NCBI RefSeq assembly: GCF_014641655.1
Contig: NZ_BMID01000001.1
Span: forward strand, 2,322,427 to 2,386,426
Direction of reading: 5' to 3'
From: Pseudoblastomonas marina
Lineage (GTDB): Bacteria; Pseudomonadota; Alphaproteobacteria; Sphingomonadales; Sphingomonadaceae
Length of the DNA: 64,000 bases
Below the pieces are notes generated by a model that did no database searches, was not told the DNA's origin, and saw only the letters and a list, made by a program, of their open reading frames with translations. Position 1 is the first letter of the stretch; each line of letters starts with the position of its first letter. Shown piece after piece: positions 20,454 through 29,373 of this stretch. Both the position numbers and the translations under genes were made by a program.

Positions 20454-20984
20454 ATGGCAGTTTCGACGGGCGGCGGCGGCGAGACGCCGATGTCGGACAT
20501 CAACACCACGCCCCTGGTGGACGTGATGCTGGTGCTCCTGATCATCTTCCTGATCGCGGTTCCGGTCGCGATCCAGCAGATCGAGAACCTCCGTATCCCG
20601 ATCATCGAATCGGTCGAATCGGACGACAAGGTCGAGAACCTCCTGCTGACGGTCACGACGACGGACGCGAACGGACTCAATGCGGGCGAACCGGGTTACA
20701 TGGGTGCGAGCCGCAACGGCGAATGCCGGGTCTATTACAACAACATCACCCCGGTCGATTCGACCGAGCTGCAGGAACAGTCGTTCAACCGTCTGGACCA
20801 AATCGTGCAGCGCGCCGGTGGCCCCGAAGCGCTGATGGAAGACCCGGAAAAGATCCCGCAGGTGCACATCCGTGCCGACGAGGAAGCCCCCTGGCGCTGT
20901 GTCGCCGGTGCGATCTTCAACGTGCAGATCTCGGGCTACCCGATCGTCGCCTTCATCTCGAACCCGACCGAACCGGGTATCTGA
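20454..20984 (+). CDS. exbD: ExbD/TolR family biopolymer transport protein (paralogue 1)
   Basis: This 176-residue membrane-anchored periplasmic subunit of the TonB motor has the conserved SDINTTPLVDVMLVLLII start, including the proton-carrying Asp of the membrane helix (about residues 12-38). The periplasmic domain is larger than in ordinary ExbD (about 140 residues): a segment around residues 70-125 adds GYMGASRNGECRVYYNN and a long linker. It contains two cysteines (GEC, PWRC) that could form a disulfide. It has the same anchor as the two downstream paralogues but a clearly different periplasmic face. Confidence 0.94.
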   Translation: MAVSTGGGGETPMSDINTTPLVDVMLVLLIIFLIAVPVAIQQIENLRIPIIESVESDDKVENLLLTVTTTDANGLNAGEPGYMGASRNGECRVYYNNITPVDSTELQEQSFNRLDQIVQRAGGPEALMEDPEKIPQVHIRADEEAPWRCVAGAIFNVQISGYPIVAFISNPTEPGI

Positions 20985-21022
20985 TCCGCGCCTTCAGGCG
21001 CTGAATTCAAGGAGTAAATCTC

Positions 21023-21490
21023 ATGGCAATGTCGGGCGGCAAGGACGACGGCTCCCCCATGATGGAAATGAACACGACGCCGTTGATCGACGTCATGCTC
21101 GTTCTGCTCATCATGTTCATCATCACCATCCCCGTGGCGACCCACGCGGTGAACATCGACCTTCCGGTGTCGAACCCGCCGGAGAATCTCGACGAGATCG
21201 ATCCGGTCAAGAACAAGGTCGTGCTCACCCAGGACGGTCGTATCCTCTGGAACGGCGAACAGAAGACCGACGGTGAGCTGCTCGGCCTGCTCGAACAGTC
21301 GCTCGCGCTTCCGGTCGAACCCGAGCTGCAGTTCGAGCCCGAAGCCAATGCGTCCTACGACCTGTCGGCGAACGTGCTCAACATCATCAAGGGTTCGGGC
21401 ATCACCAAGTTCGGCTTCGTCGGAAACGAGCGTTACGCCACCTTCGGGAAGACCGATATCAACCCGCTGAATGTCAACGCGGCGAACTGA
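21023..21490 (+). CDS. exbD: ExbD/TolR family biopolymer transport protein (paralogue 2)
   Basis: This is a 155-residue ExbD-type protein with the EMNTTPLIDVMLVLLIMFII anchor (about residues 13-36) and a short periplasmic domain. It contains DGRILWNGEQKTDGELLGLL and a C-terminal AYDLSANVLNIIKGSGITKFGFVGNERY-like beta-alpha-beta unit. It is 38 bp downstream of paralogue 1 with AAGGAG upstream, so it is in the same operon. A strong terminator follows, separating it from paralogue 3. It may form a heteromeric ExbD dimer with paralogue 1. Confidence 0.94.
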   Translation: MAMSGGKDDGSPMMEMNTTPLIDVMLVLLIMFIITIPVATHAVNIDLPVSNPPENLDEIDPVKNKVVLTQDGRILWNGEQKTDGELLGLLEQSLALPVEPELQFEPEANASYDLSANVLNIIKGSGITKFGFVGNERYATFGKTDINPLNVNAAN

Positions 21491-21518
21491 TCGGACCGAC
21501 ATCCAGACCAAATTGGAA

Positions 21519-21544
21519 GGGGCGGAGAAATCCGCCCCTTTTTT
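21519..21544 (+). terminator. Rho-independent terminator after exbD paralogue 2
   Basis: GGGGCGGA and TCCGCCCC form a perfect 8-bp stem closed by a GAAA tetraloop and followed directly by six T residues. It marks the end of the tonB-exbB-exbD-exbD transcript. Confidence 0.92.
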
Positions 21545-21650
21545 CATGCCCTTGCCAAATCACTGAAAACAGGCGTAGCCTCGGCCGACCGCCGGCGAGA
21601 TGCGCGCGGTTGTCGGCAGTGTCTTTCCCCTCGCGCGCGGGAGAGTGCAC

Positions 21651-22058
21651 ATGTCCGACAACTCCCGTCCCATGGGCGAGATGAACACCACGCCGTTGAT
21701 CGACGTGATGCTGGTGCTCCTCATCATGTTCATCATCACCATCCCGATCGCCACCAACGGGATCGAGGTCGACCTCCCCGGTGAACCGGGCACGACCGTG
21801 CCCGATCCGGTGAAGAACCGGGTCGTGATCTCCGAGGCTGGAGCCATCCTGTGGAACGGCGAACCGGTTAGCGACCGGCAGTTCGTCGGCCTCCTCCAGG
21901 ACACCAAGCTGATGGTACCGACCCCCGAGCTGCAATTCGCGCCCAGCGCCAATGCGAGCTACGATCGTTCGGCCAAGGTGCTCGATCTGGTCCGCCGGGT
22001 CGAGGTCGGTAATTTCGCCTTTGCCGACACCCATCTCTACGCCCGGTTCGACAGATGA
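21651..22058 (+). CDS. exbD: ExbD/TolR family biopolymer transport protein (paralogue 3)
   Basis: This 135-residue ExbD-type protein (SDNSRPMGEMNTTPLIDV start, anchor about residues 17-38) has a periplasmic domain closely resembling paralogue 2: IEVDLPGEP, GAILWNGEPVSDRQFVGLL and ELQFAPSANASYDRSAKVLDL. It appears to be a tandem duplicate of paralogue 2. I chose the ATG at 21651, just before the conserved start. It lies beyond a strong terminator, so it probably has its own promoter in 21545-21650 and can be expressed apart from the operon. Its stop abuts the stop of the convergent helicase gene with no spacer. Confidence 0.93.
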   Translation: MSDNSRPMGEMNTTPLIDVMLVLLIMFIITIPIATNGIEVDLPGEPGTTVPDPVKNRVVISEAGAILWNGEPVSDRQFVGLLQDTKLMVPTPELQFAPSANASYDRSAKVLDLVRRVEVGNFAFADTHLYARFDR

Positions 22059-24530
22059 TCAGTCGCCGAGGCGGCGGGCGCGCTTGCGTCCGCCGCCTTC
22101 GCCGCGTTCGGGCGTCATGGCCTGGCCGGCAAGGCTTTCCGCCTCAAGCAGCAATTCGTCATCGACCGAGCCCTGAGGCGTGCTTTCACGCCCGATCATC
22201 ACCATCACCGGGACGGCGAGCGGACTGACCCGGTCGAGTTCGACATGGCATAGCCGCTCGGCCGCGGTCTCGAGCACCTCGGCGAGTCGTCCGATATCGG
22301 TCATCCGGGTCTTCGCGTCGGCCCAGGCCGCCTCGATCAGCACGTGGTCGGGCTCGTATTTGCGCAGCACGTCGTAGATCAGGTCGGTCGAGAAGGTGAC
22401 CTGCTTGCCGCTCTTGCGCTTGCCGGGGTGCTGGCGCTCGACCAGGCCGGAAATCACCGCCACCTCGCGGAAGGCGCGGCGCAGCAGGTGCGAATTCTGC
22501 ACCCAGTCGACGAATTCATCGTCGAGGATGTCGGGCGAGAGCAACGAGGCCGGATCGTCGACCGGTTTCAGTCCCCACACGGCAAGGCAGTAGTCGTTGG
22601 CGTTGAAGCCCAGCGGCTGGAGTCCGCGCGACTCCATCCGCTGCGTGATCAGCATGCCGAGCGACTGGTTCGCGTTCCACCCCGCGAAGGTATAATAGAC
22701 GCTGTATTCGCGCTGTCCGTGCGGGAAGCTCTCGACCAGCAGCCGGTCCGGCGACGGCATCTCGCTGCGCCAATCCTGCACTTCGAGCCATTCGCGCACA
22801 TCGTCGGGAAAGCGCGCCCAACCCGCCGAATCGAGCAGCATGGCGCGCACCCTCCCCGCGAGGTGCGTGGTGAGCGGCAATCGCGCGCCGCCATAGCTCG
22901 GGATCATCGCCGAGTGCTTCGACCCGCGGACCGTGATTTCCATGTCCTTTATCCGCTCGACCTCGAGACTCATGCCCGCAAAGGCGAAGGTGTCTCCGGG
23001 CGAGAGCGAGGCGGCGAACCGCTCCTCCACCCGCCCGAGCGAACGCCCGTTCCGGAAGCGAACGTCGAGCATCTCCGCGTCGAGGATGATCCCGGCATTG
23101 AGCCGGTGGCGTGCCGCATGGTCGGGATGGGTGAGCCGCCACTGGCCGGTCCTCTCGCGCACGATCCGCCGGAAGCGATCGTAGGCCTTGAGCGCATAAC
23201 CGCCGGTCTCGACGAAATGCAGGACGCGGCGCCATACCTCCGCATCCACCCAGGCGTAGGGCAGCGCCGAACGGATCTCGGCGAGCAGCTCCTCCTCGCG
23301 GAAGGGGGCGGCGCAAACACAGGCCATCACATGCTGGGCAAGCACGTCGAGCCCGCCGGGGCGGAAATCCTCGCCGTCGCGCTGGCCTTCGTCGACCGCC
23401 TCCTTCGCCGCGGTCGCCTCGAGGAACTCGAATCGGTTGCCGGGGACGAGGATCGCGCGGCTCGGCTGGTCGAGCCGGTGGTTGGCGCGCCCGATCCGCT
23501 GCAACAGTCGCGAAGAGCCCTTGGGTGCGCCCATCTGCACCACGAGGTCGATATCGCCCCAGTCGACACCCAGATCGAGGCTGGCGGTGGCGACGAGGGC
23601 GCGCAATTCGCCGCGCGCCATCGCGCCCTCGACCTTGCGCCGCGCCTCCTTCGACAACGAGCCGTGGTGGATGCCGATCGACAGTTTGTCCTCGTTGACG
23701 TCCCACAGGTTCTGGAAGGTGTATTCGGCGAGAAAGCGCGTGTTGGTAAAGACCAGCGTGGTCCGGTTGGCCTTGATCAGCTCGTAGAGCTGCGGGATCG
23801 CCCAGGTCGCAGCATGCCCACCCCACGGGACACGCACTTCCTGCGGGAGCAGGATCTCGACCTCGGGCTCGGCACCCTGCTCGCCTTCGACCAGCGCTAC
23901 CTCGTCGATATCGCCCCATGGAGCGAGCCATGCGCGGAAGCCCTCGGGATCGGCGACCGTCGCAGACAGCGCCGCGCGCTGCATGTCGGGGGCGATGGCT
24001 TGCAACCGCGAAAGCGCAAGCGCGAGCAGGTCGCCGCGCTTGCCGGTGGCGAAGGCGTGGACCTCGTCGATCACCACGCGTTTCAGTCCCGCGAACAGCT
24101 CGAAGCTCTCCGGGTAGGATAGCAGCAGCGACAGGCTCTCGGGCGTCGTCAGCAGGACATGCGGCGGTTTCGTACGCTGGCGCTTCTTGCGGTCCGACGG
24201 CGTGTCGCCACTGCGGGTCTCGACCCGGATCGGCAGGCCGATCTCCTCGATCGGCGCCAGCAGGTTGCGCTGGACGTCGTGCGCCAGCGCCTTCAGCGGC
24301 GAGACGTAGAGCGTGTGCAGGCCTTCGGGCGGCGGTGCGCCGGCGAGCCGTGACGGCGCGAAATCGGCCAGCGTGGGCAGGAATCCGGCGAGCGTCTTGC
24401 CCGCGCCGGTATCGGCGACCAGCAGCGCGTGGCGCCCTGCATCGCTGGCAGCGAGCATATCGGCCTGGTGCCGCCGCACGCGCCACTCCCGCGCGGCGAA
24501 CCAGTCGGCGATTTCGGGCGGGATCGGCAT
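22059..24530 (-). CDS. Lhr-type DEXH-box helicase (ligase-associated DNA damage response type)
   Basis: This 823-residue superfamily 2 helicase shows motif I ADTGAGKTLAGF, motif II VIDEVHAFATGKRG, motif III LSATVADPEGF, motif V ATASLDLGVDWGDIDLVVQ and motif VI LLQRIGRANHRLD, followed by an Lhr-like C-terminal region. Similar helicases are usually encoded with an ATP-dependent DNA ligase, an MBL-fold exonuclease and a phosphoesterase as a DNA repair module. None of those partners is in this window. I chose the ATG at 24530 because GGGTGAG precedes it; a GTG at 24539 is the alternative. It converges directly with exbD paralogue 3. Confidence 0.9.
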   Translation of the reverse strand: MPIPPEIADWFAAREWRVRRHQADMLAASDAGRHALLVADTGAGKTLAGFLPTLADFAPSRLAGAPPPEGLHTLYVSPLKALAHDVQRNLLAPIEEIGLPIRVETRSGDTPSDRKKRQRTKPPHVLLTTPESLSLLLSYPESFELFAGLKRVVIDEVHAFATGKRGDLLALALSRLQAIAPDMQRAALSATVADPEGFRAWLAPWGDIDEVALVEGEQGAEPEVEILLPQEVRVPWGGHAATWAIPQLYELIKANRTTLVFTNTRFLAEYTFQNLWDVNEDKLSIGIHHGSLSKEARRKVEGAMARGELRALVATASLDLGVDWGDIDLVVQMGAPKGSSRLLQRIGRANHRLDQPSRAILVPGNRFEFLEATAAKEAVDEGQRDGEDFRPGGLDVLAQHVMACVCAAPFREEELLAEIRSALPYAWVDAEVWRRVLHFVETGGYALKAYDRFRRIVRERTGQWRLTHPDHAARHRLNAGIILDAEMLDVRFRNGRSLGRVEERFAASLSPGDTFAFAGMSLEVERIKDMEITVRGSKHSAMIPSYGGARLPLTTHLAGRVRAMLLDSAGWARFPDDVREWLEVQDWRSEMPSPDRLLVESFPHGQREYSVYYTFAGWNANQSLGMLITQRMESRGLQPLGFNANDYCLAVWGLKPVDDPASLLSPDILDDEFVDWVQNSHLLRRAFREVAVISGLVERQHPGKRKSGKQVTFSTDLIYDVLRKYEPDHVLIEAAWADAKTRMTDIGRLAEVLETAAERLCHVELDRVSPLAVPVMVMIGRESTPQGSVDDELLLEAESLAGQAMTPERGEGGGRKRARRLGD

Positions 24531-24580
24531 GTCGCTCACCCGGCTAAAGCGCTCGGGCGCGTGCCGCGTTCCGGCTCCGC

Positions 24581-25471
24581 TCAGCTATCCCATTCTTCGG
24601 CCTCGGCCGCGTCCTCGGCGGCTTCCTCCATGTCTTCGGCGGACATCGCCTCCTCGAGCTCCTGTTCGGTGAGTCCCGAGAGCGAAGCCAGCCGGGCGCG
24701 TTCGGTCGCGCTGAGATCGGCGAAGGCCTTGGCCTTGGGGAGCGCTTCGATCGCTTTCTCGCCCTCGGCGACGGCGGCCATGATCGGCCCCATCATCTCC
24801 GGCAGGTTCTCGAGCATGCCGACGAAGATGCTGGGATCGCTCGCCAGCTTGTAGCTCTTGGCGGCGAAGGCCGCGCCCGAGGGCGTCGCGAAGAAGGCGC
24901 CGATATCGGTCAGCTCGGTATCGTCGAAGCTCGCCGCGAAGGCTTTCGCCATCGCTTCGCGGATCGCGGGTTCCATCACCAGCATTATGTCGGCAATGCC
25001 CTTCTCAATTGCGTCCATCGTCGCGGCCTCGCGCGCCTCGCGCGAGGGATCGATGATCGCGACGATTTCCGCCGCCGCCGCCTCGTCGATATCGCCCTCG
25101 CCGACATACCAGCCAAGCATCGAGGACGCCGTGCCGATCTGGTCTCCATCCTCGAGCGCGGCAAGCGGATCGACGATATCGCGGAACATCGACGACAATA
25201 CCTCGCCCATCGTGCCGTCGGGAATCATCGCGCCGACCACCTGGGTCGCGAGCGGAAGCCGCGCCTCCTGGTCGGGGGTCAGCGGCTCGGGCTTGAACAG
25301 GTCGACGAACTTCTGGAATTCCTCGTTCTCGCCCAGCATCGCGCCGAGCATCGCACCTGCCATTTCCGTTTCTTCGGCCTCAAGCTCGGCCTCGGTCTCG
25401 ACGTCCTGGGCTGCCAGCGGGGTGGCGATTGCAAGGGCGGCGATCGACACGCCGGCAGTCATCCATTTCAT
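24581..25471 (-). CDS. Exported DUF2059 domain-containing protein
   Basis: The 296-residue protein has a signal peptide (MTAGVSIAALAIATPLAAQ, cleavage before DVETE). It is followed by an acidic, helix-rich mature region. A DUF2059-type block (ADIMLVMEPAIREAMAKAF ... FDDTELTDIGAFFATPSGAAF, about residues 165-215) is followed by an extremely acidic Glu/Ala tail. No function is known for DUF2059. I chose the ATG at 25471, preceded by AAGGAAG. It lies 50 bp upstream of the helicase on the same strand and 50 bp downstream of the DUF4282 gene. Confidence 0.83.
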   Translation of the reverse strand: MKWMTAGVSIAALAIATPLAAQDVETEAELEAEETEMAGAMLGAMLGENEEFQKFVDLFKPEPLTPDQEARLPLATQVVGAMIPDGTMGEVLSSMFRDIVDPLAALEDGDQIGTASSMLGWYVGEGDIDEAAAAEIVAIIDPSREAREAATMDAIEKGIADIMLVMEPAIREAMAKAFAASFDDTELTDIGAFFATPSGAAFAAKSYKLASDPSIFVGMLENLPEMMGPIMAAVAEGEKAIEALPKAKAFADLSATERARLASLSGLTEQELEEAMSAEDMEEAAEDAAEAEEWDS

Positions 25472-25522
25472 GCAGTTTCTTCCTTGAAGGGGGGGCGGCA
25501 CCATGCCGCCCCGCTTCGCAAC

Positions 25523-25849
25523 CTATTGGACGATATCGTCGTCCTTCTCCCCGACGAGGTGATCGCGCACCTGGCCGAGTCGTTCGAAGATACCGAACAG
25601 CACCATGTAGACCTCGATCATCACGCGCCAGAACAGCAGCCCGAACAGGCCGGCAAGTATCGCAACGAGGATCATGCCGAGCCCACCGCCGGGCGAATAA
25701 TCCATCATCCCGAGGCCCCCGGCCATCGCGACGAGCATGTAGATGGCTATTCCCGCGAGACCGATCCAATAGACGATCTTCAGGACCGTCGGCGCGACCA
25801 TGCGCTCGAACTGAAACAGATCACCAACAGAAAAAGGCTTCTTTTCCAT
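25523..25849 (-). CDS. DUF4282 domain-containing membrane protein
   Basis: This 108-residue protein has a cytoplasmic N-terminus (EKKPFSVGDLFQFERMVAP) and two long hydrophobic segments (about residues 20-47 and 55-88) separated by a Gly-rich loop. The FWRVMIEVYMVLFGIFERL ending matches small DUF4282 proteins. Their function is unknown. GGGGGAAT precedes the ATG. The charged C-terminal VGEKDDDIVQ tail is probably cytoplasmic. No terminator separates it from the DUF2059 gene, so cotranscription is possible. Confidence 0.85.
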   Translation of the reverse strand: MEKKPFSVGDLFQFERMVAPTVLKIVYWIGLAGIAIYMLVAMAGGLGMMDYSPGGGLGMILVAILAGLFGLLFWRVMIEVYMVLFGIFERLGQVRDHLVGEKDDDIVQ

Positions 25850-25917
25850 AGTATTCCCCCCTCACTATACGACCCCGGCTCCATGGGACCATGCACCGGG
25901 GGAAGTGTCAAGCGGGG

Positions 25918-27321
25918 CTAGTGTCCGGCCTGTTCGCCGCGTTCGAGTCCGCTTAGCGCCAGCTGTTCGTCGATCTGTTCCATCAGCCGCGCGAGCCCTT
26001 GCTCGCTTTCGCTTTCGGCGCGCGCCACGAGCACGTCCTGCGTGTTCGAGGCGCGCAACAGCCACCACCCGTCCTCGGTGGTGACCCGCACCCCGTCGGT
26101 CCCGTCGACCTGCGAATCGCTGTTCGCAAGCCGCTCCTCGACCTCGGCAATCGCCGCGAACTTGCGCGCCTCGTCGACCTGGAAACGCATTTCGGGCGTG
26201 TTGACCATCGCGGGCATCGCGCCTCGCAATTCGGTGACCGACTTGCCCAGTCGCGCTGCCGCCGCGATCAGCCGCACCCCGGCATAGAGCGCATCGTCGA
26301 AACCGTAATAGGTATCGGCGAAGAACACGTGTCCGCTCATCTCGCCCGCCAGCGGGCTGCCGATCTCCTTCATCTTGGACTTGATCAGCGAGTGGCCGGT
26401 CTTCCACATCATAGGCTTGCCGCCGTGGCGCTCGACATGGTCGAACAGCGCGCGGCTGGCCTTCACATCGGCGATGATCGTGGCATCGGGCATGCGCGGC
26501 AGCAGGTCTTCGGCATAGATCATCAGCAATTGGTCGCCCCACACCACGCGGCCCTCGCCGTCGATGGCGCCGATGCGATCGCCGTCGCCGTCGAATGCGA
26601 CTCCGAAATCGAGGTTCTTTTCCGCGACCAGCGCGCGCAGTTCGGCGAGGTTTTCCTCGACAGTGGGATCGGGATGATGGTTGGGGAAATTGCCGTCGAC
26701 TTCGGTGAACAACAAATGGTGCTCGCCCGGCAGGCGCGCGGTCAGCGCTTCGAGCGCGGGGCCCGCCGCACCGTTCCCCGCATCCCAACCGATCCGGAGA
26801 TCGGCCAGCGCGGTCTCGTCGATCCCGTCGAGCGCGGTCAGCATCCGCTCGACATAGGCATCGAGCACATCGCGCTCCTCGACCGCACCGACCCCGTCGT
26901 CCCAATCGCCAGCGGCAGCCAACTCGCCCAGTGTCGCGATATCCGCGCCAAAGAACGGTCGCCCCTGAAAAACCATCTTGAAGCCGTTGTAATTGGCGGG
27001 GTTGTGGCTGCCGGTTATCTGGATGCCGCCATGCACGTCCTCGGCTGACGCCTCGGCGTAATAGAGCATCGGGGTGGCGCCCATGCCGATCCGCACGACG
27101 TCGCAGCCGCTCGCGGTGAGCCCTTCGACCAGCGCGTGCTCGAGCATCGGCGAGCTGGTGCGCCCGTCATAGCCGACTGCGACTTTTGAACCGCCGGCGC
27201 GGCGCAGCAGGGTGGCGAAGCCGCGCCCGATCGCGCGCGCATCGTCGGGCCCCAGCGTCTCCCCGATGATTCCGCGAATATCGTATTCGCGCAGCACAGT
27301 GGAATCGAACTGGTGACTCAT
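25918..27321 (-). CDS. Phosphomannomutase/phosphoglucomutase (alpha-D-phosphohexomutase)
   Basis: This 467-residue enzyme interconverts hexose 1- and 6-phosphates for exopolysaccharide and LPS precursors. The active phosphoserine loop is GSHNP (Ser at about 105). The Mg site is FDGDGDRIG (about 243), the sugar-binding loop is GEMSGH (about 328) and the phosphate-binding loop is RASNTQD near the C-terminus. I chose the ATG at 27321 ([17 protein letters not shown]), which overlaps the J-domain gene stop in an ATGA. Whether mannose or glucose phosphate is preferred cannot be read here; AlgC-type enzymes use both. Confidence 0.95.
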   Translation of the reverse strand: MSHQFDSTVLREYDIRGIIGETLGPDDARAIGRGFATLLRRAGGSKVAVGYDGRTSSPMLEHALVEGLTASGCDVVRIGMGATPMLYYAEASAEDVHGGIQITGSHNPANYNGFKMVFQGRPFFGADIATLGELAAAGDWDDGVGAVEERDVLDAYVERMLTALDGIDETALADLRIGWDAGNGAAGPALEALTARLPGEHHLLFTEVDGNFPNHHPDPTVEENLAELRALVAEKNLDFGVAFDGDGDRIGAIDGEGRVVWGDQLLMIYAEDLLPRMPDATIIADVKASRALFDHVERHGGKPMMWKTGHSLIKSKMKEIGSPLAGEMSGHVFFADTYYGFDDALYAGVRLIAAAARLGKSVTELRGAMPAMVNTPEMRFQVDEARKFAAIAEVEERLANSDSQVDGTDGVRVTTEDGWWLLRASNTQDVLVARAESESEQGLARLMEQIDEQLALSGLERGEQAGH

Positions 27322-27617
27322 CGGGGATCGCTTTCTCTGTCGGGATGGGCCGCGAGCAATGTATCGCGCGCGGCGTTGAGTTCGGCGAGGCGGGCATTGT
27401 CGCCGCCGCGGTCGGGATGGATCGCGGCCGCGATCCGGCGGTGCGCCTCGCGGATCTCGGTGCGGGTCGCGGCGGCATCGAGGCCGAGCACGCGGCGGGC
27501 ATCGTCGAGCCGTTGCGAGCGGGTCGGCGGACTGCGGAGATAGTCCCACGGCCATCGTCCAAGCGCCCATCGAAGGATGATGGCGGCGAGCCCGGCAAGG
27601 AGGAGCAGCTTGATCAT
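27318..27617 (-). CDS. Membrane-anchored J-domain protein
   Basis: This 99-residue DnaJ-domain protein has an N-terminal transmembrane helix ([18 protein letters not shown], residues 2-19). The J domain occupies about residues 40-95 with the essential HPD in [19 protein letters not shown]. Membrane-tethered J proteins recruit DnaK to the inner membrane. It sits between mipZ and the phosphohexomutase, with 4-bp start/stop overlaps on both sides (27614-27617 and 27318-27321), so the three are translationally coupled. The client protein is unknown. Confidence 0.9.
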   Translation of the reverse strand: MIKLLLLAGLAAIILRWALGRWPWDYLRSPPTRSQRLDDARRVLGLDAAATRTEIREAHRRIAAAIHPDRGGDNARLAELNAARDTLLAAHPDRESDPR

Positions 27618-28420
27618 GCCGCCTTGTCGCCGTTTTCTTCGCCGACAGGAAGCCTCAATGCATGCAGCAGCTCGCGCAATTCCTGGCGCGCGACGAGATG
27701 GCTGGTGCCAAGTTCGCCTAGGTGCCCCTTGTCGAGCAGCGTCAGGCCCGAGGGGAACAGCTCGCGATAGATCACCCGTTCGGACAGGCCCTGCGCGACG
27801 CGGAACCCGACCCGCTTGGACAGTTCGGTCAGCGCGCGCTCGATCCGCTGCATGTTGCGCGCCTCGGTGTAGCCGGTGCGGTTGCGCACCACGATCCAGT
27901 CCATCTCGCGGCGCTGCTCCTCGATCGTCGCCTTGCTGCGCTTCATCCGCGCCTCCCAGATCAGCTCGGCATAGAACGACAGGCGGCGGACCTTGAAGGT
28001 CTCGGCATCGACCTGCCCGATGAGGTCGAAATCGACGAAGCTGTCATTGAGCGGCGTGATCAGGCTGTCGGCCTCGGTCGCGACGTGGCGCGCCAGCGGA
28101 TCGTCACGACCCGGCGTGTCGAAGATCAGGAAGTCGTGCCCCATCGCCAGTTCACGGGCCTGCGCCTCGAGGGCGGCCGGATCGTCGCCGTCATGCACCG
28201 CGAAACTCGCGCTCGGCAGGTCGACCCCGCGACGCTCCATCGTCTCGGCGCGGTTTTCGAAATAGCGGTGCAGCGTGCGCTGCCGCGGATCGAGGTCGAT
28301 CGCCGCCACCTTCGCCCCGCGATAGGCGAGCGCGACCGCGATGTGCACGGCGGTGGTCGATTTGCCCGTGCCGCCCTTTTCATTGGCGAAAACGATGCGA
28401 TGCGGGGCGGCGGAGGTCAT
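27614..28420 (-). CDS. mipZ: Division plane positioning ATPase MipZ
   Basis: MipZ is a ParA/MinD-family ATPase that forms a gradient from the ParB-bound pole and blocks FtsZ assembly away from midcell in Alphaproteobacteria. The 268-residue protein has the deviant Walker [12 protein letters not shown] (about 13-23), the switch [16 protein letters not shown] and the Walker B-like [11 protein letters not shown], plus the MipZ-specific [12 protein letters not shown] and MDWIVVRNR stretches. It is transcribed divergently from panC, a gene order common in alphaproteobacteria. Its stop overlaps the J-domain gene start. Confidence 0.96.
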   Translation of the reverse strand: MTSAAPHRIVFANEKGGTGKSTTAVHIAVALAYRGAKVAAIDLDPRQRTLHRYFENRAETMERRGVDLPSASFAVHDGDDPAALEAQARELAMGHDFLIFDTPGRDDPLARHVATEADSLITPLNDSFVDFDLIGQVDAETFKVRRLSFYAELIWEARMKRSKATIEEQRREMDWIVVRNRTGYTEARNMQRIERALTELSKRVGFRVAQGLSERVIYRELFPSGLTLLDKGHLGELGTSHLVARQELRELLHALRLPVGEENGDKAA

Positions 28421-28488
28421 AGTGGCTTTCTATCAGTGAGGCAGACGGTTAGGCCGGGTGCATTGCCATTATCGGAGGGGATTTGCCC

Positions 28489-29340
28489 GTGCAAACCATC
28501 GACAGCCTCGGTCCACTGCGCATGGTGGTCGATACCTTGCGCGACAGCGGAACGGTGGCGCTGGTGCCGACGATGGGCGCTCTGCATGAAGGACACCTGG
28601 CGCTGGTGCGCGAAGCCAAGCGGCGCGCCGACCATGTCGCGGCGTCGATTTTCGTCAATCCGCGCCAATTCGGCGAGGGCGAGGATCTCGAAGCCTATCC
28701 ACGCCGGTTGAAGGAGGACGCTGCGCTGCTGGAAAAGGAAGGCGTGGCGCTGCTGTGGGCGCCCACCCCCGAGGCGATGTACCCTAATGGCTACGCCACC
28801 AACATCTCGGTCTCGGGTGTCAGCGAAGGGCTGTGTGGCGGCGATCGCCCCGGCCATTTCGACGGCGTGGCGACAGTGGTGTGCAAGCTGTTCAGCCAGG
28901 TGCGCCCCGACATGGCGTTCTTCGGCGAGAAGGACTGGCAGCAGCTCGCCGTGATCCGGCGGATGGCGCGCGATCTCGATCTCGTGCGTCCGCATGTCGA
29001 CGCCATCCACGGCGTGCCGACCGTGCGCGAGAAAGACGGGCTCGCGATGAGTTCGCGCAATGCCTACCTCTCGGGCGAAGAGCGCGAACAGGCGGCGGCG
29101 CTGCCGCGCGCGATGCAGGCCGCGATCGCGGTGATGAAGCAGGGCGGCGATCCGCCCAAGGTGCTGGCCGGGTTGCGCGAGGCGCTGCTCGACAGCGGTT
29201 TTTCAGAAGTCGACTATGCCGAGCTGCGCGACGCGGAGACGCTGGAGCCGCTGTCACGGGTCGGAACGCGGCCCACGCGATTGCTGGTCGCTGCCCGGAT
29301 CGGTCCGGCGCGGCTCATCGATAATATGGCTATAGGTTGA
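28489..29340 (+). CDS. panC: Pantoate--beta-alanine ligase
   Basis: PanC joins pantoate and beta-alanine with ATP to make pantothenate, the coenzyme A precursor. The roughly 283-residue sequence has the HIGH-like nucleotide loop VPTMGALHEGHLALV, then IFVNPRQFGEGED, the FFGEKDWQQLAVIRRM region and the KMSKS-like MSSRNAYLS. Two non-ATG starts are possible: TTG at 28483 and GTG at 28489. The GTG gives the usual MQTIDSL start, and GGAGGGG lies 10 nt upstream, so I preferred it. It is monocistronic and divergent from mipZ. Confidence 0.96.
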   Translation: MQTIDSLGPLRMVVDTLRDSGTVALVPTMGALHEGHLALVREAKRRADHVAASIFVNPRQFGEGEDLEAYPRRLKEDAALLEKEGVALLWAPTPEAMYPNGYATNISVSGVSEGLCGGDRPGHFDGVATVVCKLFSQVRPDMAFFGEKDWQQLAVIRRMARDLDLVRPHVDAIHGVPTVREKDGLAMSSRNAYLSGEEREQAAALPRAMQAAIAVMKQGGDPPKVLAGLREALLDSGFSEVDYAELRDAETLEPLSRVGTRPTRLLVAARIGPARLIDNMAIG

Positions 29341-29373
29341 GCGAAAGGCCGCCCCCGAATGTAGCGGCCGCAT

